IMG/VR virus record: IMGVR_UViG_3300020169_000088
Span: 1-27,222 of that record
DNA: 27,222 nt
Strand: one strand, 5' to 3'
DNA from: a virus
The notes beneath the pieces were generated by a model. That model was not told the DNA's origin. It saw only the letters and a program-made list of their open reading frames with translations, and searched no databases. Below are positions 7,647-15,450 of the stretch, in pieces (the first letter of the stretch is position 1; each line of letters starts with the position of its first letter). A program made the translations under genes and the position numbers.

Positions 7647-7790
7647 TCACTTCTTTTTCGGCTTAAAGCCGCCTGTCTTGTTCTTCATCTGAGAATAGGA
7701 CTTAGAAGACACTGTAGACTTACTCTTTGGGCGGCTGTTGCCAGCTTTCTTCCGAGCGTTGATGTTATCGTAGAGACCTTTACCGGGCAT
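7647..7790 (-). CDS. 47-residue basic conserved phage peptide
   Basis: The protein starts MPGKGLYDNINARKKAGNS and ends FKPKKK. Short proteins with an MPGKGLY-N-I-N-K/R start and Ser/Lys-rich tail are widespread next to head genes of marine podo- and myophages. The function is unknown, perhaps a minor virion or DNA-binding protein. It starts one base after the stop of the 220-residue gene and ends one base before the next ATG, so it is tightly packed within the late operon. Confidence 0.75.
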   Translation of the reverse strand: MPGKGLYDNINARKKAGNSRPKSKSTVSSKSYSQMKNKTGGFKPKKK

Positions 7791-7791
7791 C

Positions 7792-8454
7792 CTACTTTCC
7801 TTTCTGTGCGTTGAAGAGGCGTGACCAGAAAGACCGTTGAGGCTTCTCTGGGGGTTGGTACGTCATCTCTTCAGGTGTAACTTCGATGCTATAACCACCG
7901 TCACGCCAAGCTTCTCGCAAGCCGTGTATCATCCCCCAAAATAACTCATCGATCACAGCCTGATCAGACAGGTCGTAGACGATGTTGAAGGCTTCGAAGC
8001 CGGGAGCAGCGCTAGAACGAGCGCCTGCTTCCCACTTCCCCATAGCGACCATCACTTGGTACAGCCGGAGGTATCCCGCAGGGTCGCCCCATAGGTCGAT
8101 CACCTCGTACATGCCAAGGCCAGCGTCGCGAGCTACAGTGTTACCGTAGGTGTCGGAGTTACCTGTGGAGTATGCCTTCATAATTGCAGCGATGTTCGTC
8201 TGCCCCGGCTTAACTTCAGCACGTCGAATGACGTAGTGTCCGTAATAGGCCGCACCGCCATATACTGAGTTAAAGGCCGGGGTAGGTAATTGGGAACCAT
8301 CTGAGGCAGGCAGTGTGGCTGTATCGATTGCGCCGAACCTTGCCTCATGATTGTCACGACTGGCACCGATGGCCCCAATGTTTCGTAATCGAACACTGGC
8401 AGGCACAGACTTGTCGTGTAGGTCGTAGGCCCAAGGGCCAGTGTAGATTTTCAT
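7792..8454 (-). CDS. Hypothetical protein between scaffold and capsid (220 residues)
   Basis: I do not recognise this protein. It starts MKIYTGPWAYDLHDK; the middle is mixed alpha/beta with several Tyr/Gly-rich stretches (VYGGAAYYGHYVIRRAE), and residues ~130-180 are helical (LRLYQVMVAMGKWEAG, VIDELFWGMIHGLREAW). It ends with a Pro/basic tail (PPEKPQRSFWSRLF). There is no signal peptide or clear membrane segment. T7 has no gene at this position, directly between scaffold and capsid, so a head accessory, decoration or virion protein is a reasonable guess. Start ATG 8454 lies nine bases after the scaffold stop. Confidence 0.75.
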   Translation of the reverse strand: MKIYTGPWAYDLHDKSVPASVRLRNIGAIGASRDNHEARFGAIDTATLPASDGSQLPTPAFNSVYGGAAYYGHYVIRRAEVKPGQTNIAAIMKAYSTGNSDTYGNTVARDAGLGMYEVIDLWGDPAGYLRLYQVMVAMGKWEAGARSSAAPGFEAFNIVYDLSDQAVIDELFWGMIHGLREAWRDGGYSIEVTPEEMTYQPPEKPQRSFWSRLFNAQKGK

Positions 8455-8463
8455 GGTGTAACC

Positions 8464-9207
8464 CTAGAGTTGCGATCGGCCCAGCTTTTGGACAACCGCA
8501 TTATTGTACGCTGGGTCGGTGGAGTAGCGTGGGTCTGCCATCGCTTCCTTTACCTGCGCCCAAGAGTCGAAGCGGTCTGCTGAAGGGGCTTGACCACCCT
8601 CGATCTGTCGCACTGGATCAGACGGAGAGTTGGAGTTGCGGCGAGCCTGAAGGCCATTCACAGCAAGCTTAATTCCATCCACGTCGTTACTTTCAATTGT
8701 ACGGTTAAACGCATCGATCTCACCTTCAGACAGGTTGTCCGAGGCCCAGCCAATCAGATCGTCGTAGCCTGTCCGACCGCCCACCGTAGACACAATGTCT
8801 TCTACTTGGCGCTCAACTACGGCCTGTTGACCTTCGATGTACTTGTCTACGACTTCCTTCGAGTACCCAGCCTTAGCCGCTGCATCGTAGGAGTCTGAGG
8901 ACAACTCACCGCTCTCACGGTACTCCGCTTCCAGAGAGGGCAAATCCAAACCAGACTCACGCACAGTTTCTGCTGTCGGCACTGAGTCTGCTGGCGTGTC
9001 TCCAGCGCCCATCTTGCCTTCCAGCTCAGAGTACGCTTTCGCCATATCCTCAGGGGACTGGAACTTTTCTGGTAGCCATTCAGGACGTGAGGAGGCAGCA
9101 GATTTCTCTGCCGCCGCCGCATCATGGGCTTCCTGTACGAGTTGATCGGGGGTCTTCCCCACGGTCTCAGAACTCGTATCGATTGTGTTAGAGATTACTT
9201 CACCCAT
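8464..9207 (-). CDS. Capsid assembly scaffolding protein (gp9-like)
   Basis: This 247-residue acidic protein has the hallmarks of T7-type scaffolds: an Asp/Glu/Ala-rich N-terminus, the conserved RPEWLPEKFQSPEDMAKAY segment (about residues 41-60), LEGKMG, a helical middle, and a C-terminal region (QIEGGQAPSADRFDSWAQV) with a short basic-hydrophobic end (VVQKLGRSQL) likely to bind capsid subunits. It guides prohead assembly and is lost before maturation. It lies 19 bases downstream of portal and upstream of capsid, as in T7. Confidence 0.92.
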   Translation of the reverse strand: MGEVISNTIDTSSETVGKTPDQLVQEAHDAAAAEKSAASSRPEWLPEKFQSPEDMAKAYSELEGKMGAGDTPADSVPTAETVRESGLDLPSLEAEYRESGELSSDSYDAAAKAGYSKEVVDKYIEGQQAVVERQVEDIVSTVGGRTGYDDLIGWASDNLSEGEIDAFNRTIESNDVDGIKLAVNGLQARRNSNSPSDPVRQIEGGQAPSADRFDSWAQVKEAMADPRYSTDPAYNNAVVQKLGRSQL

Positions 9208-9226
9208 TAGGTTATATACTCACTTA

Positions 9227-10795
9227 TTATTCTTGTTCTTGTGTTTGAGCTTTGGCTTGGTCACGCATTGCGCCCATACCTTCTTGCATCGCCATCTGAG
9301 CCATTGCTGCCTCTTGAGCCTGCTGTTGTTCAGCCTGAATCTGTTCTTGGGATTTGATCAGACCATCAGCATCGATGCCAAGGGAGGTAGCCACGCGCTT
9401 CATGAGGTCGCCTACGTTAACCATAGAGAGAGCTTCAGGACCGAGAGGGGCCATCATCTGCATCATCTGTCCGTACTTGGTGAGGTCATGCCCACGTCCC
9501 AAAGCCTCAAGGCCAGTAACGATAGAAGGCTTCACGACACCATCAGGCAACTCAGGGAGTTTCTTCTGCTTCTGCATCCGAGACATCAGACGGTTCACCA
9601 GTGGCTGCTGCAGTTCGCTAGAGAGTACCGAGTAGACCCCGCCCAAAGCGTTCTCCAACATGGAGGACAACAGGCGGATTTCTTCAGCGGTCACACGTTC
9701 AGCGTTACGGGTAGCAGCGCTTTCCATGATGAAGGCTTGAGCCAGACGTTGTTCGAGCTTGGCTGCAGTACCTTCAGCAACCCGGAGGTCGGACGCCTTG
9801 TTAACCTGCAGAAACTCTACGTCGGTAGCCTTGCCTGTAATGACTGCGCCATTGGAGGCGCTAGCCACTTCTGCCTTGTTTGTCTGGCTGTTGGCGTTGA
9901 CCATAACCAGTGTACGAGCAGAGGCTGCAGAGGCATCGAGGATGTTCTTGTGCAAAGCCTCAAGAGACATGAGGTCACCGAAAAGTTCCTCTACGTGTGA
10001 ACGTCCGTAGCTTTCTCCGGTAACGGAGGTCCAACGGAGTGCCATCAGTGGAGGGGCTTCAGCCGGGTATGTTCCATATGAGTCGGGTACAACTACATCA
10101 TTAATTTCCTGATAGGTTACCCACTTGGTTTTCTTACCGGGTTCCATCGTCAGGTTGTAGCAAGTGTAGACATCAATGGTTTTAGAGCCAGCGGTGTTCT
10201 TAACCTCATATTCAGGGGTCCAGCCAACAGCCTGTAGTACACCGGGGTCCATTGTCTCCGGGGCAAACTGTTCTTTGATGGTGACCTTCTTGAGTCGGCC
10301 CTGTGGGTCTCGGGATACAACAAACTTGTCGAGACCATAGCCCTTCAAGTTTCCGTCCTTAGGCAGTACCAGCAGGTAGTTACCAGTGACGATCAGATGA
10401 CGCAGTGCCTCATGCAAGGCGTTACGCATTCCCTCACCTTCCAACTCGGAGATGACTGCACGTTCAATCGTGGAGAGACTTTCATCGACAGAGGCCCGTT
10501 GTGTTGGGTCTCCATTGGTCAACTGCAAGAGAGTGAAGTCATCTACACCAAGTTTAAAGAAGGGCGTGTTAGGGGGAAACAAAGCCATCATCAGCTTGGC
10601 GGCTAAGTTGTTCGTACCCCGTGCGCCGATAGATTGATAAGGCGTGTTAATGCGGAGAGAGGCGGTTACGCCCTCTTCCATCATTAGGGAGGGGACGGTG
10701 AGTGCAGATGACTCGCGTGCGCGACCCAAGTACACGTCTCTTGGGCCTTGCATCATCGAGTAGGAACCCGCGAGTGTTGCGTTAGGTTCAATCAT
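9227..10795 (-). CDS. Portal (head-tail connector) protein, gp8-like
   Basis: At 522 residues it is close to T7 gp8 (536). Typical family segments are RINTPYQSIGARGTNNLAAK near the N-terminus, NYLLVLPKDGNLKGY, a long helical stem region around LYGDLM/LEALHKNILDASAA (seen here as EELFGDLMSLEALHKN) and RNAERVTAEEIRLL. The Gln/Met-rich C-terminus resembles the barrel end of other podovirus portals. The dodecamer forms the DNA entry vertex. The start overlaps the preceding stop (TGATG), so translation is coupled. Confidence 0.95.
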   Translation of the reverse strand: MIEPNATLAGSYSMMQGPRDVYLGRARESSALTVPSLMMEEGVTASLRINTPYQSIGARGTNNLAAKLMMALFPPNTPFFKLGVDDFTLLQLTNGDPTQRASVDESLSTIERAVISELEGEGMRNALHEALRHLIVTGNYLLVLPKDGNLKGYGLDKFVVSRDPQGRLKKVTIKEQFAPETMDPGVLQAVGWTPEYEVKNTAGSKTIDVYTCYNLTMEPGKKTKWVTYQEINDVVVPDSYGTYPAEAPPLMALRWTSVTGESYGRSHVEELFGDLMSLEALHKNILDASAASARTLVMVNANSQTNKAEVASASNGAVITGKATDVEFLQVNKASDLRVAEGTAAKLEQRLAQAFIMESAATRNAERVTAEEIRLLSSMLENALGGVYSVLSSELQQPLVNRLMSRMQKQKKLPELPDGVVKPSIVTGLEALGRGHDLTKYGQMMQMMAPLGPEALSMVNVGDLMKRVATSLGIDADGLIKSQEQIQAEQQQAQEAAMAQMAMQEGMGAMRDQAKAQTQEQE

Positions 10796-11136
10796 CAGTA
10801 ATTCACCGGACCCTTGCTAGCCCGAAGGCCACCAATAGTAGGCAGCGAAGGGGAAGTCATATTTCCGCCTGTAGGGATGCTCAGGGGGTTGCGGTATCCG
10901 CTTCCTCCCGGCGAGGCTTTCTTCCCAGAAACAACTTTAGAGGAAGTGGCGGGGCTACTCATAGCGTCGTCAGCAAGACCTTGGTTGGTATTCGCTTGAT
11001 CTTGTGCATTGGAGCTATAATTCGTCTTGATTCGGGGGAGAACGGGAGCAGGGGTTGGTTCCTTGCCGCCTTTTCCACGCCCACCCATCAATGCGAGTAG
11101 AGCGATGCCACCTACAGCGGCCATAATGTTACACAT
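10795..11136 (-). CDS. Small virion-type protein, possibly gp7.3/gp6.7-like
   Basis: This 113-residue protein has a short hydrophobic start (MCNIMAAVGGIALLALMGG) followed by a low-complexity Ser/Gly/Pro/Lys region. Its SGKKASPGGSGYRNPLSIP segment resembles the C-terminal pattern of T7 gp7.3 (SGRKKARAGGKKSLS...), a tail assembly protein located just before portal. The position agrees with gp7.3 but similarity is short, so the assignment is tentative. It overlaps the upstream gene by eight bases and its stop overlaps the portal start. Confidence 0.5.
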   Translation of the reverse strand: MCNIMAAVGGIALLALMGGRGKGGKEPTPAPVLPRIKTNYSSNAQDQANTNQGLADDAMSSPATSSKVVSGKKASPGGSGYRNPLSIPTGGNMTSPSLPTIGGLRASKGPVNY

Positions 11137-11350
11137 AGGATTCTTCCTCTTGTTGTGTATTCACAGCGCGTAGGTGATCCAAGACTTGTCTGTGTCCGAC
11201 AGCTACATTGATAGTATGTAACTCCGTCACAACCTCATCTGGAACTATCAGAGGGAAGACATGCTCAAGGTACGCGATTAGTTGTTTTGATATAACTGGT
11301 TGTTTAACCACCGGTTTTTCCTTATTACCGTAAATTATCGTACCGGGCAT
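11129..11350 (-). CDS. Hypothetical 73-residue protein
   Basis: I do not recognise a domain. The protein starts MPGTIIYGNKEK, then has a probable helix (SKQLIAYLEHVFPL) and a C-terminal helix (VGHRQVLDHLRAVNT). Its start overlaps the reductase stop by 16 bases and its end overlaps the next gene by eight, which supports a real gene in a packed operon. A promoter-like motif lies across its first codons, so transcripts from that site would start inside this gene. Confidence 0.6.
   Translation of the reverse strand: MPGTIIYGNKEKPVVKQPVISKQLIAYLEHVFPLIVPDEVVTELHTINVAVGHRQVLDHLRAVNTQQEEESYV
11320..11340 (-). promoter_or_regulatory. Candidate phage promoter, divergent copy
   Basis: The minus strand reads ATTTACGGTAATAAGG here, matching the four strong motif copies at 12 of 13 positions up to GGTRATA, then differing (AGG instead of CGCC). 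It sits at the reductase/structural gene junction, where a late promoter would be useful. It is weaker evidence than the early copies because the 3' part is not conserved. Confidence 0.45.
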
Positions 11351-13296
11351 GCTCCGGTTGCACAGTCAGGGTCTTCCAGTTCGTCCATTAAGTCCGTAGC
11401 AGACAGGTCAACTTCCCTAAGTACAGCCATGTATTCCTCATATTCTCCCTCAGTGATTACTTCCTGAGGTAGGTACGGGTAGCCCAAATCTTTTGCAGTC
11501 TTGGTGGGATCATTTCGGAAAATCCAAGATACACCCACGTAGGTGTCCCAGTTTTCTAAAAGCCAGCTAATGATGTCTTTCATCTCTGAAGGATCGTAGG
11601 AGATTGTCACTGAACAGTTGTGGTCCACGTAGTGGTCCATCATTAATTTGTATCGATCCAACTGCTTAACAGCAGACTCAAGGTTGACGTGCTTTCCATC
11701 TACCTGATCGAACTCGACGGTATCCCACTTCACAGGGAAGGAGAAAATAATCGCGTCAGCAGGACTATATGGATCAGCAAAGTTGCGGTAACCCGCATCC
11801 TTCAGCCGTTCTACCAGAGGGTCGCTTACAGAGAACTTTACGTTATTGATGAGGTACTTTCCGAGAGGCTTGTGTACGCCCTCAGTTGTACTCATGACCT
11901 TGGACAGAGTGCCGGAAGGCTTGATCGTGGTGATTGCCTTGGAACGGGGAAGACCCAACTCATCAGCCATCTCATGGGCAGCATCATGCGCAGCCGCACG
12001 GATAGCCTGTAGGTACTCTGCGCTGGGGTTAGCAGCGGCGATACCAGTAATACCAACACCCATCAGGCGAAGGTAATCGTTACTCTCATCCCAACCGGGC
12101 TGGAGAACACCGTCTTTAAAACTTACGCAGGTCTGGCGGTAGTTAGCGCGTGATACCAATCGGACAACCTTGAGGATCGTGGGGTTCTTTAGCGAGAACT
12201 TGCTGAGGTCAATCTCTACTAGGTTGCAAAAACTTGTATCGCCGAGCATAATTTCCGCACATGGATTTACGCCCTTAAACCAAGGCGCACGTTTCTTTGC
12301 GGCAGAACCATTAATGAAACCCGGCTCTGATCCGCCAGCTTCCACCATCTTGGCAAACACACCTTCTAGTTCCAAGCGGTTAGGCTTGTCCCAGAACACT
12401 ACACTGTTGTTTGACTGACCGCGCCAAGGACGGTCGATCCAGTGGTCTTTCTTGGCCTCAATAAATTCGTGGGCCATCTCGTTGTCGATATCTAGCAGAG
12501 CAATCTCAGCAGACCGTCGAGAGGACAGAGTGGTTCCAAGAAGGTTCAACAGATCGAGGATATCTAGCTCATTCAGCAGTTCGCCGTTGCGATTATTAAG
12601 GACACCAGCAATCTTTTCATAAGCCTCTGCAAGTGTTCCATCGCCAGAGCTAATCCAGCCATAACCACTAAGGCGCTCACCCCCGGGACGAATCTCGGAG
12701 AAGTCGATTTTTAGGTTTGTAGCGTCCGCTGGGAGTGTCAGGAGTTTGCCGATGGACTTGGCCCATGCTTCGGCGCTGTCACCTACGGAGAGTGTGTAGT
12801 GGCCCTTCTGGGGGAGGCCAAACAGTTTTGTGGTATCTCGCCCACCCTTGGTCAGTCTTTGGGATCGCTGAATATTGACTGTGACAGGTTTGTGAAATCC
12901 CCGAAGCACACCCACCGAAGGTTTGAAACCCACTCCGCAGCCTTGGAGGAGTAACCAGAAAGAGTCCACGACATCGCTTGGAGTTGAGATGGTATTAAAG
13001 GAACAGTTGAACTGAGAGGCTTCTCGGGTCTTCGCAATGTCTGTTCCACCCAGCCAGCGAGTACGTCCAGAGGGTGACGCTTCGAGTTTGTAGAAGATGT
13101 CGTAGAGGTCATCGAGTTCGTTCAGTTCGTCAGTGTTTAGGTCGCGACCCAACGCTCGTTCCCACAGCCATTGCTGATGTTGGATGATGCGGTCGGTCGT
13201 CTGTTCGAGTGTTTCAAAAATACCTCGCTCCTCATCGAGAGGGCGCGAGTAAGTGCGTCGGTGGACGATCTCCGACCGAGTGTCTTGGAATGACAT
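11335..13296 (-). CDS. nrdJ: Ribonucleoside-triphosphate reductase, class II (adenosylcobalamin-dependent)
   Basis: This 653-residue protein is of the monomeric class II type (Lactobacillus leichmannii RTPR family; cyanophage relatives). The visible active-site elements are Cys98 in ASQFNCSFN and the finger-loop NPCAE (Asn344, Cys346 thiyl site, Glu348). The redox partner Cys357 is in SFCNLVE, followed by TTIKPSGTLS and a C-terminal CxxxxC (CATGACPVR, Cys645/Cys650) for reduction by thioredoxin/glutaredoxin. It makes deoxynucleoside triphosphates without oxygen but needs B12 from the host. ATG at 13296 has AGGA seven bases upstream. The glutaredoxin encoded at 16074-16298 may be its electron donor. 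Confidence 0.93.
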   Translation of the reverse strand: MSFQDTRSEIVHRRTYSRPLDEERGIFETLEQTTDRIIQHQQWLWERALGRDLNTDELNELDDLYDIFYKLEASPSGRTRWLGGTDIAKTREASQFNCSFNTISTPSDVVDSFWLLLQGCGVGFKPSVGVLRGFHKPVTVNIQRSQRLTKGGRDTTKLFGLPQKGHYTLSVGDSAEAWAKSIGKLLTLPADATNLKIDFSEIRPGGERLSGYGWISSGDGTLAEAYEKIAGVLNNRNGELLNELDILDLLNLLGTTLSSRRSAEIALLDIDNEMAHEFIEAKKDHWIDRPWRGQSNNSVVFWDKPNRLELEGVFAKMVEAGGSEPGFINGSAAKKRAPWFKGVNPCAEIMLGDTSFCNLVEIDLSKFSLKNPTILKVVRLVSRANYRQTCVSFKDGVLQPGWDESNDYLRLMGVGITGIAAANPSAEYLQAIRAAAHDAAHEMADELGLPRSKAITTIKPSGTLSKVMSTTEGVHKPLGKYLINNVKFSVSDPLVERLKDAGYRNFADPYSPADAIIFSFPVKWDTVEFDQVDGKHVNLESAVKQLDRYKLMMDHYVDHNCSVTISYDPSEMKDIISWLLENWDTYVGVSWIFRNDPTKTAKDLGYPYLPQEVITEGEYEEYMAVLREVDLSATDLMDELEDPDCATGACPVR

Positions 13297-13319
13297 TTAT
13301 TATCCTAAGGTTGTGTTAA

Positions 13320-13344
13320 AAGACCGCCCAATGGGGGTGGCCTT
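13320..13344 (-). terminator. Candidate hairpin terminator upstream of the reductase gene
   Basis: On the minus strand, AAGGCCACCC (13344-13335) pairs with GGGCGGTCTT (13329-13320), with one mismatch and one wobble, around a five-base loop. TTTT overlaps the base of the stem. It sits between the 27-residue membrane peptide and the reductase gene and would attenuate read-through from the replication genes. The stem is also compatible with the other strand. Confidence 0.5.
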
Positions 13345-13355
13345 CTAAGTAAACT

Positions 13356-13439
13356 CTACGACTGTAAGGTCAGAGTTATCGATGTAAGTATGAGCGCGGA
13401 AACAGCAAAGGCGAGTGCCATCAAAACTTGGTACGCCAT
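13356..13439 (-). CDS. 27-residue single-span membrane peptide
   Basis: ATG at 13439 opens a 27-codon frame starting MAYQVLMALAFAV and ending LTLQS: one hydrophobic helix spanning nearly the whole peptide. It begins one base after the MazG stop (TAGAATG), suggesting translational coupling, although no strong ribosome site is visible. Tiny membrane peptides in phages can be holins, antiholins or inhibitors of host membrane proteins; nothing here distinguishes these. Without it, this stretch would be an 80-base gap in an otherwise packed operon. Confidence 0.45.
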   Translation of the reverse strand: MAYQVLMALAFAVSALILTSITLTLQS

Positions 13440-13440
13440 T

Positions 13441-13839
13441 CTAAAACAGGTTCGCTAAATCCGGTTTCTCGTAGTTTGGTCCCTTCAGAACCTTGCCGTC
13501 TTCTCGGTAGATCGGCTTACCGTTGTCATCTAATTTTGACATGTTGGACGCATGGACCCGGTCGAATACTTCATCGATGGGAAGGCCGAACGTCACTGCG
13601 CAGCCGTAGACCACGTACAGGAGGTCAACGAGTTCTTTGGTGAGTGCCGCTGGGTCGATGATGTAGGACATCAACTCGTTGGTCACTTCGTAGTATTCCT
13701 CAGTGATCAGTTCGTCGCGGAGGTGTACTAGGTCTTTGTCCTCCAGTGATGCGCTGACAGGCTGGCCGAAGGCTTCAGTAAATGCCTTGACCGCCTCGTA
13801 GTGCCGGGAGGCCACAAGGGTTCCGTTTGGATTAATCAT
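13441..13839 (-). CDS. MazG-type nucleotide pyrophosphohydrolase
   Basis: This 132-residue all-helical protein carries the two acidic motifs that bind magnesium in the MazG/all-alpha NTP pyrophosphatase family: EExxE (EEYYE, about residues 47-51) and ExxD (ELVDLLY, Glu69/Asp72). It would hydrolyse a nucleoside triphosphate to the monophosphate. In marine phages such proteins are proposed to clean damaged nucleotides or alter ppGpp signalling; substrate is unknown here. ATG at 13839 is chosen because it overlaps the preceding stop as ATGA; upstream in-frame codons belong to another gene's shadow. Confidence 0.8.
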   Translation of the reverse strand: MINPNGTLVASRHYEAVKAFTEAFGQPVSASLEDKDLVHLRDELITEEYYEVTNELMSYIIDPAALTKELVDLLYVVYGCAVTFGLPIDEVFDRVHASNMSKLDDNGKPIYREDGKVLKGPNYEKPDLANLF

Positions 13840-13997
13840 TCTTCGTCGGCTCCTCCAGTGAACAGCTCGATCATCCCAAGGACCATGCCGAGCATAGTCT
13901 GGGAGATGGCAAGGGTAAGCCCCAACACCACGCCGACGCCGACGATGATGAAGGGAGCGATAAGGCCACACAAAGCGGCTAGCTTGAGTGTGTCCAT
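13836..13997 (-). CDS. 53-residue two-span membrane protein, possible holin
   Basis: ATG at 13997 gives 53 residues starting MDTLKLAALCGLIAPF and ending FTGGADEE. Two hydrophobic segments (about residues 4-28 and 31-47) and a short acidic C-terminus match the general plan of small phage holins. The function is not proven by sequence. It lies two bases after the stop of the 27-residue peptide upstream and overlaps MazG as ATGA, so it is part of a coupled run of small genes. Confidence 0.55.
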   Translation of the reverse strand: MDTLKLAALCGLIAPFIIVGVGVVLGLTLAISQTMLGMVLGMIELFTGGADEE

Positions 13998-13999
13998 GA

Positions 14000-14083
14000 T
14001 CATTGAGAAGCCAGTCCAAGCAGGGCTAGGCCAAACATCAGACCGATAAGTACCAGCATGGAAATTTGGGGCGCATCCATCAT
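14000..14083 (-). CDS. 27-residue membrane peptide
   Basis: ATGATG at 14083 starts a peptide MMDAPQISMLVLIGLMFG...ASQ that is almost entirely one membrane helix. The start overlaps the DUF3310 stop as ATGA and the stop is two bases before the next gene, exactly filling the space between them. This packing is the main support. The role could be membrane (holin/antiholin-like) or host inhibition; unknown. Confidence 0.5.
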   Translation of the reverse strand: MMDAPQISMLVLIGLMFGLALLGLASQ

Positions 14084-14325
14084 AGAATATCCTCGCCCTT
14101 GATAAGGTTGATCCTCATTTCTGCGTAACGGATCACCTTCTGTAAATCGATGATAGCGCTCTCTTCGGAGGTTTTGCCTTCGTAGGTTTTGTGTCCTGCT
14201 CGCAGGCAATATTTCACGATATTCCCACTCGCAAAGTCTAGGTTATTCACCATCGTGAATGTTACAGGTTCGATTTTGTATCGAACGTAATGGGACGGCT
14301 TCTTTACGATTTCGGCGGTGTCCAT
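14080..14325 (-). CDS. DUF3310 small phage protein
   Basis: This 81-residue protein shows the DUF3310 pattern: PSHY near residue 10, IEPVTF, NNLDFASGNIVKYCLRAGHK and a C-terminal DLQKVIRYAEMRI helix. The family is common in phages and sometimes annotated as a nucleotide kinase-like protein, but no activity is established. It overlaps the exonuclease stop by 22 bases and the next peptide by four. Confidence 0.85.
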   Translation of the reverse strand: MDTAEIVKKPSHYVRYKIEPVTFTMVNNLDFASGNIVKYCLRAGHKTYEGKTSEESAIIDLQKVIRYAEMRINLIKGEDIL

Positions 14326-15053
14326 AGTAACACTCCTTCTGAATGGTTAAAGTCGGTGTTGCGGAGGATGCGTGCGCATCGAGCCTGCTGTAGAGCGTCT
14401 TCTTCGGTTAACGCTTTGGCTTCATAGGCGCGGACAACACGGGGCCAGAGTTCATCGATGGTTAGGTTACCCACGGGTCCGAGGATGTCCGAAGCTCTCT
14501 TGGGACCAACACCGGGACAGCCCTTGTAGCCATCGGTGGTGTCGCCTGTGAGGGTCTGGAACATGAACCACCAGTCGGCCACTTCCTCTACGTTGTCGTA
14601 AACAAAGCGCTCATCGTTAGACCACAGCCGCGCTGGGATCGTCTTCATGTCTTTGTCTGCGGAGTAGATGAAGGTATCGCTTGGGGCGTTCGTCGCCATG
14701 ATCCCGAGAACGTCGTCGCCCTCAAGACTGTCGATCATCTGAACCTCATAGACTTCCTTGGCCCACTCTTTAAGACGACCAAGGTGCATAGGCTTGCGGA
14801 TGCCAGAGCGATTACCTTTATAGGTCTCTAGGACCGACTTGCGGAAGTTCTTGCGGCCAGTGAAGGCCAGCACGGCTTTCCAAGCTTCGGTGGCCTCGAT
14901 GATGGCTTGGATAGCCTCCGCGAACTTCACCTTTACTTCCTTGAAGTCCGAGTGGAGGGTCCAGACATCATCGTCCCATTCCCACTCGACTTCAGCTTGG
15001 GAACACACTTGGTAGGCGGTGATGTCTGCGTCGATAAGAACAATCTCAGTCAT
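14304..15053 (-). CDS. 5'-3' exonuclease (T7 gp6-like, FEN/RNase H fold)
   Basis: This 249-residue protein has the acidic clusters of the flap-endonuclease family: IVLIDADITAY at the start (Asp8, Asp10), then the FTGRKNFRK...YKGNR arch-like segment. These are followed by LEGDDVLG, YSADKDMKTIP, GDTTDGYKGCPGVGPKRA (metal Asp plus helix-hairpin-helix DNA binding) and a C-terminal helical domain. In T7 gp6 degrades host DNA and removes RNA primers. ATG at 15053 is used because AGGAG is nine bases upstream; the frame extends to a TTG at 15062 with no usable spacing. It overlaps the HNH-like gene upstream and DUF3310 downstream. Confidence 0.93.
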   Translation of the reverse strand: MTEIVLIDADITAYQVCSQAEVEWEWDDDVWTLHSDFKEVKVKFAEAIQAIIEATEAWKAVLAFTGRKNFRKSVLETYKGNRSGIRKPMHLGRLKEWAKEVYEVQMIDSLEGDDVLGIMATNAPSDTFIYSADKDMKTIPARLWSNDERFVYDNVEEVADWWFMFQTLTGDTTDGYKGCPGVGPKRASDILGPVGNLTIDELWPRVVRAYEAKALTEEDALQQARCARILRNTDFNHSEGVLLWTPPKS

Positions 15054-15450
15054 CTGTTTCAACTCCTTTCAGCCAGTAGCCGACCGCTAATATTTCGTTA
15101 GCGGTGGCACTCTGTTTGATCGTGTTAGCCATGGTGCTGATCCATATTACGTTTCCGGGGACGTACCCTTTAGCAGGAATAATACGATCTAATGATGGCT
15201 GGTGTTTGTCACGGGGGTCCGGGTGGGGCTTACTCTTGCGGTCGAAGGGTTTTCTAAGCTCAGTGTCAAACACAGGGCAATACCCAGTCCAGATTCTCTC
15301 TAGGTATTCCTCCGTAAGGTCAAAGGGGATACCTTTTCTTTTGGATCGACCCTTAAGATATCTAGCCTTCTCCTTGAAGGGACGCTCAAGATTTTTTAGA
15401 TAACTGGTGCTAAGTGTAGGACTGTCCCCTTTGCAGGAATGATCAGTCAT
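15046..15450 (-). CDS. HNH/endonuclease VII-like small protein
   Basis: At about 134 residues, its C-terminal half (PSLDRIIPAKGYVPGNV...STMANTIKQSAT) follows the pattern of phage HNH-related nucleases: a D in LDRI, then YxPGNVxxxS and NxxK. Its N-terminal half has a basic helix and TGYCPVFDTEL with one Cys. Classical His residues of HNH are not obvious, so activity is uncertain. It lies tightly between thyX and the exonuclease with overlaps at both ends, like a co-opted resident gene rather than a homing insertion. ATG at 15450 is preferred over GTG at 15456. Confidence 0.6.
   Translation of the reverse strand: MTDHSCKGDSPTLSTSYLKNLERPFKEKARYLKGRSKRKGIPFDLTEEYLERIWTGYCPVFDTELRKPFDRKSKPHPDPRDKHQPSLDRIIPAKGYVPGNVIWISTMANTIKQSATANEILAVGYWLKGVETDD

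Noticed and set aside
9185-10000. 271-codon plus-strand open frame opposite the portal gene
   Set aside because: It lies antisense to a clear portal gene, has His/Leu/Cys-rich non-protein-like composition, and no plus-strand gene exists anywhere else in the window.
13840-14019. N-terminal extension of the MazG frame up to 14019
   Set aside because: That stretch encodes the 53-residue membrane protein in another frame; the extension is Arg/His-rich shadow sequence and the internal ATG overlaps the preceding stop as ATGA.
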